DNA of 10,142 nt from an uncultured Actinomycetes bacterium (lineage in GTDB: Bacteria > Actinomycetota > Acidimicrobiia > Acidimicrobiales > RAAP-2), in NCBI GenBank assembly GCA_903893955.1, contig CAITOG010000176.1, positions 1-10,142 on the forward strand, in the 5' to 3' direction. The position numbers and the translations under genes were made by a program. Shown here in pieces: positions 1-6,990 of the stretch. Each line of letters begins with the position of its first letter. The first letter of the stretch is position 1. The notes beneath the pieces are model-generated. The model saw only the letters and a program-made list of their open reading frames with translations, had not been told where the DNA came from and made no database searches.

Positions 1-2
1 GG

Positions 3-2129
3 TACCCGGGCTGGTACGACGGCTTCTCGCTGTACACGTACTACTTCGTCCTGCCCGACCTCGTCGCCGCACTGGCGTCGTACGTCATCCCCTACGGGGT
101 CGCCTTCAAGCTCGCCACCGTTCTCGGCTCGCTCCTTCTCCCGCTGTGCGCGTGGGGCATGGGCCGCCTGTTCCGGCTCAAAGATCCCATTCCCGCTTGT
201 CTGGCGGTGGCCACGCTGCCGTTGCTCTTCGACCCCACCTTCACCATCGACGGTGGGAACCTCTTCTCGACGCTGGCAGGGGAGTACGCCTTCTCGCTCG
301 GCCTCGCCGTCAGCCTCGTGGTGATCGGCCTATTCGCTCGTGGCCTGGTGACGGGGAAGGGATCGATCATCACGCCGATCGCACTTGCTGCGTGTCTCGC
401 CTGCCACCTGGTCCCGACGCTGTACGCACTGCTGGCCGCTGGCGTCTTGACGCTTGTGGCATTCCTGTTTCCCAACGGCCTCCTCGGCGACGATGCGCAG
501 GGGAGCTCGCTCGGCCTGTTGCCTGGGAGCAGGCCGAGCCGGCTCGGGGCCCTGTGGTGGGGGGTGCGGTCTGGCATCCTCGGTCTCGCACTGGCTGGCT
601 GGTGGCTGCTCCCGTTCTACGCCGGCCAGAAGCTCGTCAACCCGATGGGCTACGTCAACGACACCGACTATGTGGCCAAGCTCCTCCCGCATGCCGACTG
701 GTGGGTGGCGATCGTCGCCCTCCTCGCCATGGTGGTGGGCCTCATCAGGGCAAGTCGATTTGCGATCGTCTTCTCAATTTGTGCCATCGCAGCCGGCGGC
801 GCCTTCATCCTTGACCCACAGGGCAGCCTGTGGAACGAGCGCCTCATCCCTCTCTGGTTCACGTCTCTCTATCTGCTCGCCGGATGGCTGCTCGGTGTCA
901 CGCTCGCCGTCGTGGCGCGCTGGTGGCGTCGACGGGCCATCGAGCGATCAGCGCTGACGGGCCGCCCGCTGCACTCGGCGCGCTGGCTCCCGGGCGCCGT
1001 GGGTGGGCCGGTCGTTGCCCTCCTGATCGGCCTCGTGGTGGTGGTGCCGCCGCTCGTCCCCTCGTTGGTGCCGGCCTCGGCGCTCGAGGCCATCGGCGTC
1101 ACCCCAGGTGCCAACCAGGTGGCGTCATGGGCGGCGTGGAACTACTCGGGGTACGAGGGCAAGGACGCCTACCCCGAGTACCGGGGACTGATGACCACGA
1201 TGACCAAGATCGGCCGCACGAACGGTTGCGGCAGGGCGATGTGGGAATACTCCTCAGATCTCGACCGCTTCGGCACGCCGATGGCGCTGATGCTCCTGCC
1301 CTACTGGACCAATGGCTGCATCGGGAGCCAGGAGGGGCTGTTCTTCGAGTCGTCGGCGACAGTCCCGTACCACTTCTTGATCCAGGCGGAGGTCTCGAGC
1401 GGACCTTCTGACCCCCAGGTCGGCCTTCCCTACTCGGGGGTCGACATCGGGGCCGGGGTGCAGCACCTTCAGATGCTCGGCGTCCGCTATCTCATGCTCT
1501 CGAGTCCTGCCACCAAGGCACAGGCAGCATCGAACCCGTCGCTCACGCTGATCGGCACCTCGGGACCATGGGCCAAGGTCGGCGGCGCGCTGCACCACAC
1601 CGTCTGGAACATCTATGAGATCGCCGATTCGGCCGTGGTGGCACCGCTGACGCATCTGCCCGTCGTCGTCCCCGGCATCGGACGCAGCTCAGACAGATGG
1701 AAGCACGCCAACGTGGCCTGGTTCATGGACAAGTCCCGATGGGACGTCCCGCTCGCAGAATCAGGTCCGACCTCATGGCCGAGAGGGACCGCAAAGGCGG
1801 CGACGTCGCCGGCTGTCGTCCCGACGACGGTCAGCGCCATCTCGCATGCTGGGTCCTCGCTCAGCTTCCACGTCGGTCGGCTCGATGTCCCGGTGGTGGT
1901 CAAGATCTCGTACGACCCTCGCTGGCACGTCACCGGGGCTGCGGGCCCCTATCGGATCAGCCCGAACCTGATGGCCGTCGTCCCGACCAGCCATCAGGTC
2001 ACGATGAGCTACGGCACCGACAGCGCTGACAATCTCGGCTTCGCGTTGACTGCCCTGGCTATCGCCTGCCTTGCAGGGATGGGGATCGCCGCATCTCGCC
2101 GGAAGCGGCGTCCTCTGCACCACCGCTGA
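3..2129 (+). CDS. Large polytopic membrane protein, PTPS-related family, 5' partial
   Basis: The frame is open from the first bases of the window, so the gene starts upstream; 708 residues are visible. The first internal ATG (159) is not taken as the start because the 52 codons before it encode a good membrane-protein segment (YPGWYDGFSLYTYYFVLPD, then a hydrophobic helix). This aromatic, Gly/Pro-rich loop followed by a helix resembles the '6-pyruvoyl-tetrahydropterin synthase-related' integral membrane family, whose name is historical and implies no pterin chemistry. About ten hydrophobic helices fill visible residues 20-355. A long, probably extracytoplasmic domain follows (about 355-675, including NYSGYEGKDAYPEYRG), then a last helix (about 678-698) and a basic tail (SRRKRRPLHHR). 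The layout resembles GT-C-like or YfhO-like envelope proteins, so a role in cell-surface glycan assembly is possible but not shown. It ends before the PHO box region and is probably not part of the pst operon. Family assignment is from memory of the motif. Confidence 0.75.
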   Translation, partial: YPGWYDGFSLYTYYFVLPDLVAALASYVIPYGVAFKLATVLGSLLLPLCAWGMGRLFRLKDPIPACLAVATLPLLFDPTFTIDGGNLFSTLAGEYAFSLGLAVSLVVIGLFARGLVTGKGSIITPIALAACLACHLVPTLYALLAAGVLTLVAFLFPNGLLGDDAQGSSLGLLPGSRPSRLGALWWGVRSGILGLALAGWWLLPFYAGQKLVNPMGYVNDTDYVAKLLPHADWWVAIVALLAMVVGLIRASRFAIVFSICAIAAGGAFILDPQGSLWNERLIPLWFTSLYLLAGWLLGVTLAVVARWWRRRAIERSALTGRPLHSARWLPGAVGGPVVALLIGLVVVVPPLVPSLVPASALEAIGVTPGANQVASWAAWNYSGYEGKDAYPEYRGLMTTMTKIGRTNGCGRAMWEYSSDLDRFGTPMALMLLPYWTNGCIGSQEGLFFESSATVPYHFLIQAEVSSGPSDPQVGLPYSGVDIGAGVQHLQMLGVRYLMLSSPATKAQAASNPSLTLIGTSGPWAKVGGALHHTVWNIYEIADSAVVAPLTHLPVVVPGIGRSSDRWKHANVAWFMDKSRWDVPLAESGPTSWPRGTAKAATSPAVVPTTVSAISHAGSSLSFHVGRLDVPVVVKISYDPRWHVTGAAGPYRISPNLMAVVPTSHQVTMSYGTDSADNLGFALTALAIACLAGMGIAASRRKRRPLHHR

Positions 2130-2136
2130 CACCCGA

Positions 2137-2213
2137 GTTGCTCTTACGCGCTCCAAAAGTTCAGTCGCGCTTCTTCTTCAAGTCACCTTCGTGACAGTCG
2201 CAGTTCACCTTCG
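2137..2213 (+). promoter_or_regulatory. Probable PHO box: in-phase 11-bp direct repeats (PhoP operator)
   Basis: Five contiguous 11-bp units run in strict register: GTTCAGTCGCG (2159), CTTCTTCTTCA (2170), AGTCACCTTCG (2181), TGACAGTCGCA (2192) and GTTCACCTTCG (2203). The first and last match the actinobacterial PHO-box unit known from Streptomyces PhoP (consensus near GTTCACC...CG), and units three and four match in part. A weaker in-phase unit, GTTGCTCTTAC, sits 22 bp upstream at 2137. An out-of-phase GTTCAGCACCG lies at 2222. The location just upstream of a pstS gene is where a phosphate-starvation operator is expected. Binding by a PhoP-type regulator is inferred; no regulator gene is in the window. 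Confidence 0.75.
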
Positions 2214-2224
2214 GTCTCTAGGTT
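2191..2224 (+). promoter_or_regulatory. Tentative promoter of the pst operon
   Basis: TAGGTT at 2219-2224 fits an actinobacterial -10 element (TANNNT) just downstream of the PHO box array. The only -35-like hexamer, GTGACA at 2191-2196, lies inside the array with a 22-bp spacer, which is too long for a normal promoter. Activated PhoP promoters often lack a good -35 because the operator occupies that position, so the arrangement is plausible. A start near 2231 would give a leader of about 85 nt. The evidence is weak and based on motif position only. Confidence 0.3.
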
Positions 2225-2295
2225 CAGCACCGACGGACCAGGAAAGAGCGGAGCCGGGGCGTCATCCATGGAACCAAAGCTTCATCCGAGAGGGT

Positions 2296-2306
2296 GGAGG
2301 AAGGAG
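2296..2306 (+). promoter_or_regulatory. Strong Shine-Dalgarno site that decides the pstS1 start
   Basis: GGAGGAAGGAG ends nine bases before the ATG at 2316. An in-frame ATG at 2268 would add 16 charged residues before the signal peptide and has no comparable site upstream, so 2316 is taken as the start. The strength of the site fits a highly expressed binding protein. Confidence 0.8.
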
Positions 2307-2315
2307 CAAACACCA

Positions 2316-4436
2316 ATGGCCAAGAGCCCGACTTCCCGCCTCTGGCGGGCAACGACCTTGGGAGCGACGGTGGTTGGCGCCGCTGCGATCTCCCTCGGCG
2401 CTGCTCTGCCCGCTGGCGCGGCGTCGACTACCGCGGCACCTGCGAACAACATCATCGTAGGTTCCGGTTCGTCGACGACGTACACCATGATGCAGGGTCT
2501 CGACACCCTGTTCAACAGCGCAAACACCTGTCCACTGACTTCGGACAACACCACGGCATCGGGTAGCGGACAGCCGCTCGACTTCGCGTGCGTGACCGGG
2601 GCCGGCGCAGACCAGCTTGCACTCAACGCTCCCCAGAACGAGAACCCCTGGGCGGACGTCGTCGTAGAGGAGCCGGCCATCGGTTCCGGTAACGGCATCG
2701 GCCAGCTCGAAAAGGGCTACGGCTACCACAACCAGTCATGGACTGACTCTGGCAGCACGGTTCACTACCTGAACGTCGCGAACAACATCAACTTCGCTCG
2801 TTCGTCTCGTGACCCAAGCAACGGTTCCGGTTCGTCGACTGGTTCGGACTACACCGGCCTCAACTTCGTCGCCTACGCGACGGACGGCGTCAGCTGGGTC
2901 CACTACCTGCAGACTCCAGTTGGTTCCAACACCACCACGACATGCACCAACGGCACCTGTGGATCCCCTGTGGCCACCACCGGGACCACGGCGACAACCC
3001 CGACCGCAGCAGTGAAGAGCCTGTCAACGGCTCAAATCGGTGCGATCTGGCAGGGTACCGACCAGCAGTGGGGCGACGTTGGCCTTTGCTCAGACGGCGC
3101 ATGGGCTGATGGGATCACCATCGCCAGCTGCACCTCGCACGGTGGACCTTCCAACCTGCCGATCCTCGTCTTCTCCGCACAGGAGGGCTCTGGAACGCAG
3201 TCAACGTGGAAGGGCACCGTTGGGGCTGACCCGACGCAGACTTCGTCTGGTGGCATCACCTCGGTCAACTGCACCGGTACCGGCGCCAACCAGTACACGT
3301 TCGTTGACTCGGGTGGTAGCTGCAACGGCCCGATCGTGATCTTCGAGAACGAGCTTGCCGACATGACGGCCGGTTCGATGACGACTGCCCAGCACACCGG
3401 GCTTGACCCCGTCCTCGCTCACCACCAGGTGACCGGTTCGAACTCGAACACCACCATCAACAACTACACCGGAACCCTCTACGCGGCTGCCAACGGCAAG
3501 TCGCTCAAGGTTCAGGGTAGCCAGATCAGCCACCTCACCACTGGTGCCGTCTCCGTCAGCGGAGTCAGCGGCTCGGTGACGGTGACCGCTGTGACGCAGG
3601 TTGCCTCGAGCAAGACGCACCCGGCGTACGCCAAGCTGACGACGGCAACCAAGGTTGTTGCTTCCGTCGGCGCGACGGTTTCGTGGAGCACGACCTCCTC
3701 GACCCCGGGTACGGTGACCAACTCGAGCAGTGCTGACGCCTCGCGTGCGCTTGGAATCTTCTTCTACAGCTACGGCAAGTGGAAGTTCCAGGCTGGGCAG
3801 GCTGGCAATGCAGCGTGGAACGGGACTTCGGCAGTGGACTGCACCACCGGTTGTGGTGGTCAGGTCCTGACCGGCGGCTACACCGCCGCCCTTGGCCAGA
3901 TCAACGGCCTCGACCCGACCGACGCCACGGTGCTCAACAAGAGCTTCCCGGTCAAGCGGTACCTCTACAACGTGTACTCGAACGGCACCAACTCGCACAT
4001 CGCGGCGGTTGCCACTCCAGCCACGTTGAACGTCGTCTCTGAGGCTGGCTTCCTTTGCAAGCCACAGAACGCGGCGATCCTCGACCCGGCGACGGGCCAG
4101 TCCTACATCAAGTCGATCCAGTCGATCATCATCAGCAACGGCTTCCTGCCGCTGTCCGCTGGTGCATCGACTGGCGTGGTCAACCAGACCGCGATCGCCA
4201 ATGAGGTCGGCTCGAACACAGTGGGCACGCTTGCTGCTCAGCTGAACTTGGTCTCGGGTGCCCATGACTATTCAACAGTCATGAACGTGCCTGCGTCCAG
4301 CTCGTTCTCGGGCGACACCAGCACCAACGCTGGCACGAGCCTTTCGGGCGGCTATGTGGATGGCGCGAGTGGGTCGAACAACCCCTCGGGCTTCTGCCTG
4401 GTCAACTCGACGGACCTCAGCAACGCTGGCGCCTAG
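2316..4436 (+). CDS. pstS: Secreted PstS-type phosphate-binding protein with inserted domain
   Basis: This 706-residue protein is much longer than usual PstS (about 320-380). It starts MAKSPTSRLWRATT with a Sec signal peptide, hydrophobic to about residue 33 and ending ALPAGAAS. No lipobox Cys is present, so it is not an evident lipoprotein, and no C-terminal anchor is seen. PstS hallmarks run in order: GSGSSTTY (49-56), the N-terminal phosphate loop; SSRDP (163-167); LSTAQIGAIWQG (236-247), matching the 'L...qi..IF.G' segment; QEGSGTQ (289-295), with the SGT phosphate-contact motif; and INGLDPT...FPVKRYLYNVY (529-554). Between the SGT region and the last part lies a Ser/Thr/Val-rich, beta-looking insertion (about 384-479). 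Twelve cysteines suggest disulfides. It captures phosphate outside the membrane and delivers it to PstC/PstA. It is first in the operon, directly behind the PHO box. Family assignment is firm, strict phosphate specificity less so. Confidence 0.88.
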   Translation: MAKSPTSRLWRATTLGATVVGAAAISLGAALPAGAASTTAAPANNIIVGSGSSTTYTMMQGLDTLFNSANTCPLTSDNTTASGSGQPLDFACVTGAGADQLALNAPQNENPWADVVVEEPAIGSGNGIGQLEKGYGYHNQSWTDSGSTVHYLNVANNINFARSSRDPSNGSGSSTGSDYTGLNFVAYATDGVSWVHYLQTPVGSNTTTTCTNGTCGSPVATTGTTATTPTAAVKSLSTAQIGAIWQGTDQQWGDVGLCSDGAWADGITIASCTSHGGPSNLPILVFSAQEGSGTQSTWKGTVGADPTQTSSGGITSVNCTGTGANQYTFVDSGGSCNGPIVIFENELADMTAGSMTTAQHTGLDPVLAHHQVTGSNSNTTINNYTGTLYAAANGKSLKVQGSQISHLTTGAVSVSGVSGSVTVTAVTQVASSKTHPAYAKLTTATKVVASVGATVSWSTTSSTPGTVTNSSSADASRALGIFFYSYGKWKFQAGQAGNAAWNGTSAVDCTTGCGGQVLTGGYTAALGQINGLDPTDATVLNKSFPVKRYLYNVYSNGTNSHIAAVATPATLNVVSEAGFLCKPQNAAILDPATGQSYIKSIQSIIISNGFLPLSAGASTGVVNQTAIANEVGSNTVGTLAAQLNLVSGAHDYSTVMNVPASSSFSGDTSTNAGTSLSGGYVDGASGSNNPSGFCLVNSTDLSNAGA

Positions 4437-4639
4437 CTCCAGCACTGGGTGCCCTGGCTCCTCCGGGGGCTGAGGCGGTCAAGGTTGATCACGTGAGGTC
4501 CAGCCCTTCGGGGCTGGACCTCACGTGTGAGGCCACTCTGGTCGAGGGACCAAACCCTGGCTGGAGAATGAAAGAATCCTCGGGCGTCACCGCACGAGGC
4601 CTTCAAATCAAGATGTGGACAGAGGACTGATCAAGACCG
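4437..4639 (+). other. pstS-pstC intergenic region
   Basis: This is the only long gap inside the operon. A weak imperfect stem-loop at 4453-4475 (GCTCC pairing with GGGGC around TCCG) follows the pstS stop codon, and a much stronger hairpin follows at 4490-4527. The remaining 110 bases before pstC show no convincing PHO box or promoter. A single GCGTCACCGCA at 4584 is weakly PHO-like but has no in-phase partner. A moderate SD-like AGAGGA at 4621-4626 lies 13 bases before the pstC ATG. Confidence 0.6.
4490..4527 (+). terminator. Perfect 17-bp UUCG hairpin: attenuator or processing stop after pstS
   Basis: The left arm CACGTGAGGTCCAGCCC (4490-4506) and its exact complement (4511-4527) enclose TTCG. 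A C(UUCG)G loop is among the most stable RNA tetraloops. No T-run follows on the plus strand (TGAGGCCACTCTGG), so it lacks the classical U-tract; U-less terminators have been proposed in actinobacteria. It lies 53 bases after the pstS stop. Because pstC has no clear promoter, partial termination or 3'-end protection of the pstS message is more likely than full termination. The stem ends are CACGTG palindromes, probably a by-product of the inverted repeat. Confidence 0.75.
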
Positions 4640-5656
4640 ATGACGATCACCGAGACTGAGGAGCATCGACCCGCAGAGGGTGACGCAGCCGGTCCGACGC
4701 CGATCAAGATCACCGTTCGGCGGAGCCGGACTGACGTGGCCTATCGCCGGATCGCGTGGACCGCCGCCGCGAGCACGTTCGTCATCCTCGTCCTTATCGG
4801 GGTGTTCCTGTACATCCGAGCTCGCCCCGCCTTCGAATACATGGGCTACTGGGGTTTCTTGAAGACCCAGGTGTGGAACGTCTCGGGCGTCCATCCTTCA
4901 TTCGGCGTCGGGTCGGCCCTCCTCGGCACCCTCATTCTGGCGATGATCTCGCTCGTCGTGGCGGTGCCTGTTTCCATCGCTTGCGCTCTCTTCATCAACG
5001 AGTACGCACCTCGCAAGATTCTCGGCTTCTTCCCTGCCAAGGGACTGTTGACCTCGATGGTCGACTTGATGGCTGCCATCCCCTCTGTCATCTATGGACT
5101 CTGGGGCTTCTTCGTCCTCCAGAACTCCATGAAGGGCCTTTCGCGCTGGCTCTCCGACTACTTCGGCTTCATCCCTGGGTTCAAGGTCAATACCCCCGTG
5201 TACACCTCGAGCCTCCTGATCGCGGGAACCTTGGTCGGCATCATGATCATGCCGATCATCACCGCCTTGTGCCGCGAGGTCTTTTCCCTGACGCCGCTCG
5301 GCGAGCGGGAAGGCGCTGTGGCGCTCGGCGCAAGTCGCGCTCGAGTGATCCGCGACGTCGTCTTTCCCTTCTCCAAGGGTGGGATGATCGGCGCAATCAT
5401 GTTGGGGCTTGGAAGGGCCCTCGGCGAGGCGATCGCTGTCTCGATCATCATCTCTCTCACCTTCGGTCCTCCAAATCACCTGCTGCAGCCAGGTGGAAAC
5501 TCGATCCCGGCACTCATCGCTGACCGATTCGGCTCTGGCGGCAAGCTCGGCGCAGCCGGGCTCTTGGCCGCAGGGCTCGTGCTGTTCTTCATCACGCTGA
5601 TCGTGAATCTCGTCGCTGCCAACATTGTTCGGCGTCAGGAGAAAAAGCGCGCATGA
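4640..5656 (+). CDS. pstC: Phosphate ABC transporter permease PstC
   Basis: This 338-residue protein is one of the two membrane subunits forming the phosphate channel. A charged cytoplasmic N-terminus (1-37) precedes about six helices (38-60, 91-119, 136-160, 188-212, 248-275, 303-328), the usual PstC number. Diagnostic segments include FGVGSALLGTL (88-98), leading into AVPVSIACALFINEYAP (108-124), and the cytoplasmic EAA loop EGAVALGASRARVIRDVVFP followed by GLGRALGEAIAVS, which docks on PstB. Length is typical, slightly extended at the N-terminus. The start at 4640 has AGAGGA 13 bases upstream, a loose spacing, but no other in-frame start fits better. Its TGA overlaps the pstA ATG (ATGA), implying translational coupling. 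Confidence 0.95.
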   Translation: MTITETEEHRPAEGDAAGPTPIKITVRRSRTDVAYRRIAWTAAASTFVILVLIGVFLYIRARPAFEYMGYWGFLKTQVWNVSGVHPSFGVGSALLGTLILAMISLVVAVPVSIACALFINEYAPRKILGFFPAKGLLTSMVDLMAAIPSVIYGLWGFFVLQNSMKGLSRWLSDYFGFIPGFKVNTPVYTSSLLIAGTLVGIMIMPIITALCREVFSLTPLGEREGAVALGASRARVIRDVVFPFSKGGMIGAIMLGLGRALGEAIAVSIIISLTFGPPNHLLQPGGNSIPALIADRFGSGGKLGAAGLLAAGLVLFFITLIVNLVAANIVRRQEKKRA

Positions 5657-6918
5657 GCGTTCTCGACGAAGCCCCAACATCGCAGTCACCGCTCGAGCCG
5701 GATCAGGCCGAGGACACTTCTCCCCAGCGGAAGCCCATCAAGGTTCGTGATTTCAAGCCATCTGACGTCCTGCTGCTCGCTGTCACCGCGATTGCTGCGT
5801 ACAGCATCGTTTGGATCATCTTCGACCAGCTGACGCTCTTCTCCGGCGAGTTCGGCTTCGTCGTGACGTGGATCGTCGTCTTCCTGGGCATGTACTGGTT
5901 CATCAACCTTCAGATCTATGGACGACACATGGCGGTCGATCGCCTCCTCGGTGGGATCGTGACCATCGGAGCGATGTGCATGATCCTGCCGCTCGTCCTG
6001 TTGATCGTCTACATCTTCTCGAAGGGCTTGCCGCTGCTGTCATTGAACCGGTTCACCCAGACCCAAGCGGGCGTCGGTCCACTGAGCCCGATCTCGGCAG
6101 GAGGATTCCTGCACGCGATCGTCGGCACGCTCGAGCAGGTGGCGCTGGCCGCGATCATGGGGATCCCGATCGCCATCCTGACGGCCATCTTCCTCAACGA
6201 GATCGGCGGCCGCATAAGCAGCTCGGTTCGGATCGTGGTAACAGCGATGAGTGGCACACCTGCGATCCTCGCTGGTGTCTTCATCTACTCGATCTGGGTG
6301 CTGACGGTGCACGACTACTCCGGCTTCGCTGCGTCGCTGGCCCTTGCAATCCTCTTGCTGCCAACGGTGACGCGAGGGACCGAAGAGGTGCTCCGCATCG
6401 TCCACAACGATCTGAGAGAGGCATCAGCCGCACTCGGCGCACCCGATTGGAGGACGGTGTGGTCGGTGGTGCTGCCAACCGCGCGATCTGGGCTCGTGAC
6501 CTCGATCCTGCTGGGCGTGGCGGTCTCGATCGGAGAGACGGCACCGCTGATCATGACGGTGTTCGGCGCCCAGGTGATGAACACGAACCCGTTCCACAAC
6601 CCACAGGCGGCGCTGCCGTTGGTTGTGTACCAGGAGATCAAGCTCCCACAGAAGTCCGCCGTCGCTCTCGGCTACACAGCGTCGCTGGTCTTGTTCATCC
6701 TTGTCTTCACGATCTTCGTCTTGGCTCGGATCCTCGGAAGCACCTGGCTGCAGAACACCTTGCGAGGACGCGGCAAGGGCAAGGGAGCGCGCCTGGATGG
6801 AGATGTCGAGGAGGAGCTCTTCTCGGTTGCTTTGGCACCGGCGATGTCGTTCGGCAGCGGCGAAGCTGATGTGGATCTTGGCTACCACTATCGACCAGAC
6901 CAAGAGGACCCGACGTGA
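5653..6918 (+). CDS. pstA: Phosphate ABC transporter permease PstA, with extended N-terminus
   Basis: At 421 residues this is about 120 longer than typical PstA (near 300 in E. coli). The canonical core is clear: a first core helix at about 98-123, a permease domain from GGFLHAIVGTLEQVALA (150-166), the EAA loop (EEVLRIVHNDLREASAALGA, then PDWRTVWSVVLP) and the PstA hallmark GETAPLIMT (294-302). Extra parts are an acidic, Pro-rich cytoplasmic N-terminus (1-35), two additional predicted helices (about 38-58 and 67-86), and a hydrophilic C-terminal tail of about 55 residues after the last helix (339-362), starting with the basic run RGRGKGKGAR. It pairs with PstC to form the channel. The start overlaps the pstC stop by four bases, with AGGAG at 5637-5641 eleven bases upstream inside pstC. 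The role of the extensions is unknown. Confidence 0.95.
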   Translation: MSVLDEAPTSQSPLEPDQAEDTSPQRKPIKVRDFKPSDVLLLAVTAIAAYSIVWIIFDQLTLFSGEFGFVVTWIVVFLGMYWFINLQIYGRHMAVDRLLGGIVTIGAMCMILPLVLLIVYIFSKGLPLLSLNRFTQTQAGVGPLSPISAGGFLHAIVGTLEQVALAAIMGIPIAILTAIFLNEIGGRISSSVRIVVTAMSGTPAILAGVFIYSIWVLTVHDYSGFAASLALAILLLPTVTRGTEEVLRIVHNDLREASAALGAPDWRTVWSVVLPTARSGLVTSILLGVAVSIGETAPLIMTVFGAQVMNTNPFHNPQAALPLVVYQEIKLPQKSAVALGYTASLVLFILVFTIFVLARILGSTWLQNTLRGRGKGKGARLDGDVEEELFSVALAPAMSFGSGEADVDLGYHYRPDQEDPT

Positions 6919-6990
6919 TCTCGACCTGGACTGATGGGAAACTTACGAAGATCGAGTCGACGGTCTTTGGCGACGCAAGAGTGGAGCATG

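Noticed and set aside
2268..2315. Upstream ATG at 2268 as the pstS1 start
   Set aside because: It would place 16 polar residues before the signal peptide and would bury the strong GGAGGAAGGAG site, which is correctly spaced for 2316.
3201..4265. Long open frame of 354 codons on the minus strand inside pstS1
   Set aside because: It is antisense to a gene with clear family motifs. Its translation is Arg/Val/Gly-rich with no recognisable domain, as expected for a shadow frame in GC-rich DNA.
4490..4527. CACGTG hexamers as regulatory sites in their own right
   Set aside because: Both copies form the ends of one long perfect inverted repeat, so the RNA hairpin explains them more simply.
4584..4605. 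PHO-box-like GCGTCACCGCA upstream of pstC
   Set aside because: It is a single weak unit; the next 11 bases do not match and there is no phased array.
5811..6869. Open frame of 352 codons on the plus strand overlapping pstA
   Set aside because: The product is full of Arg, Asp, His and Pro with no motif, while the overlapping frame encodes an intact PstA.
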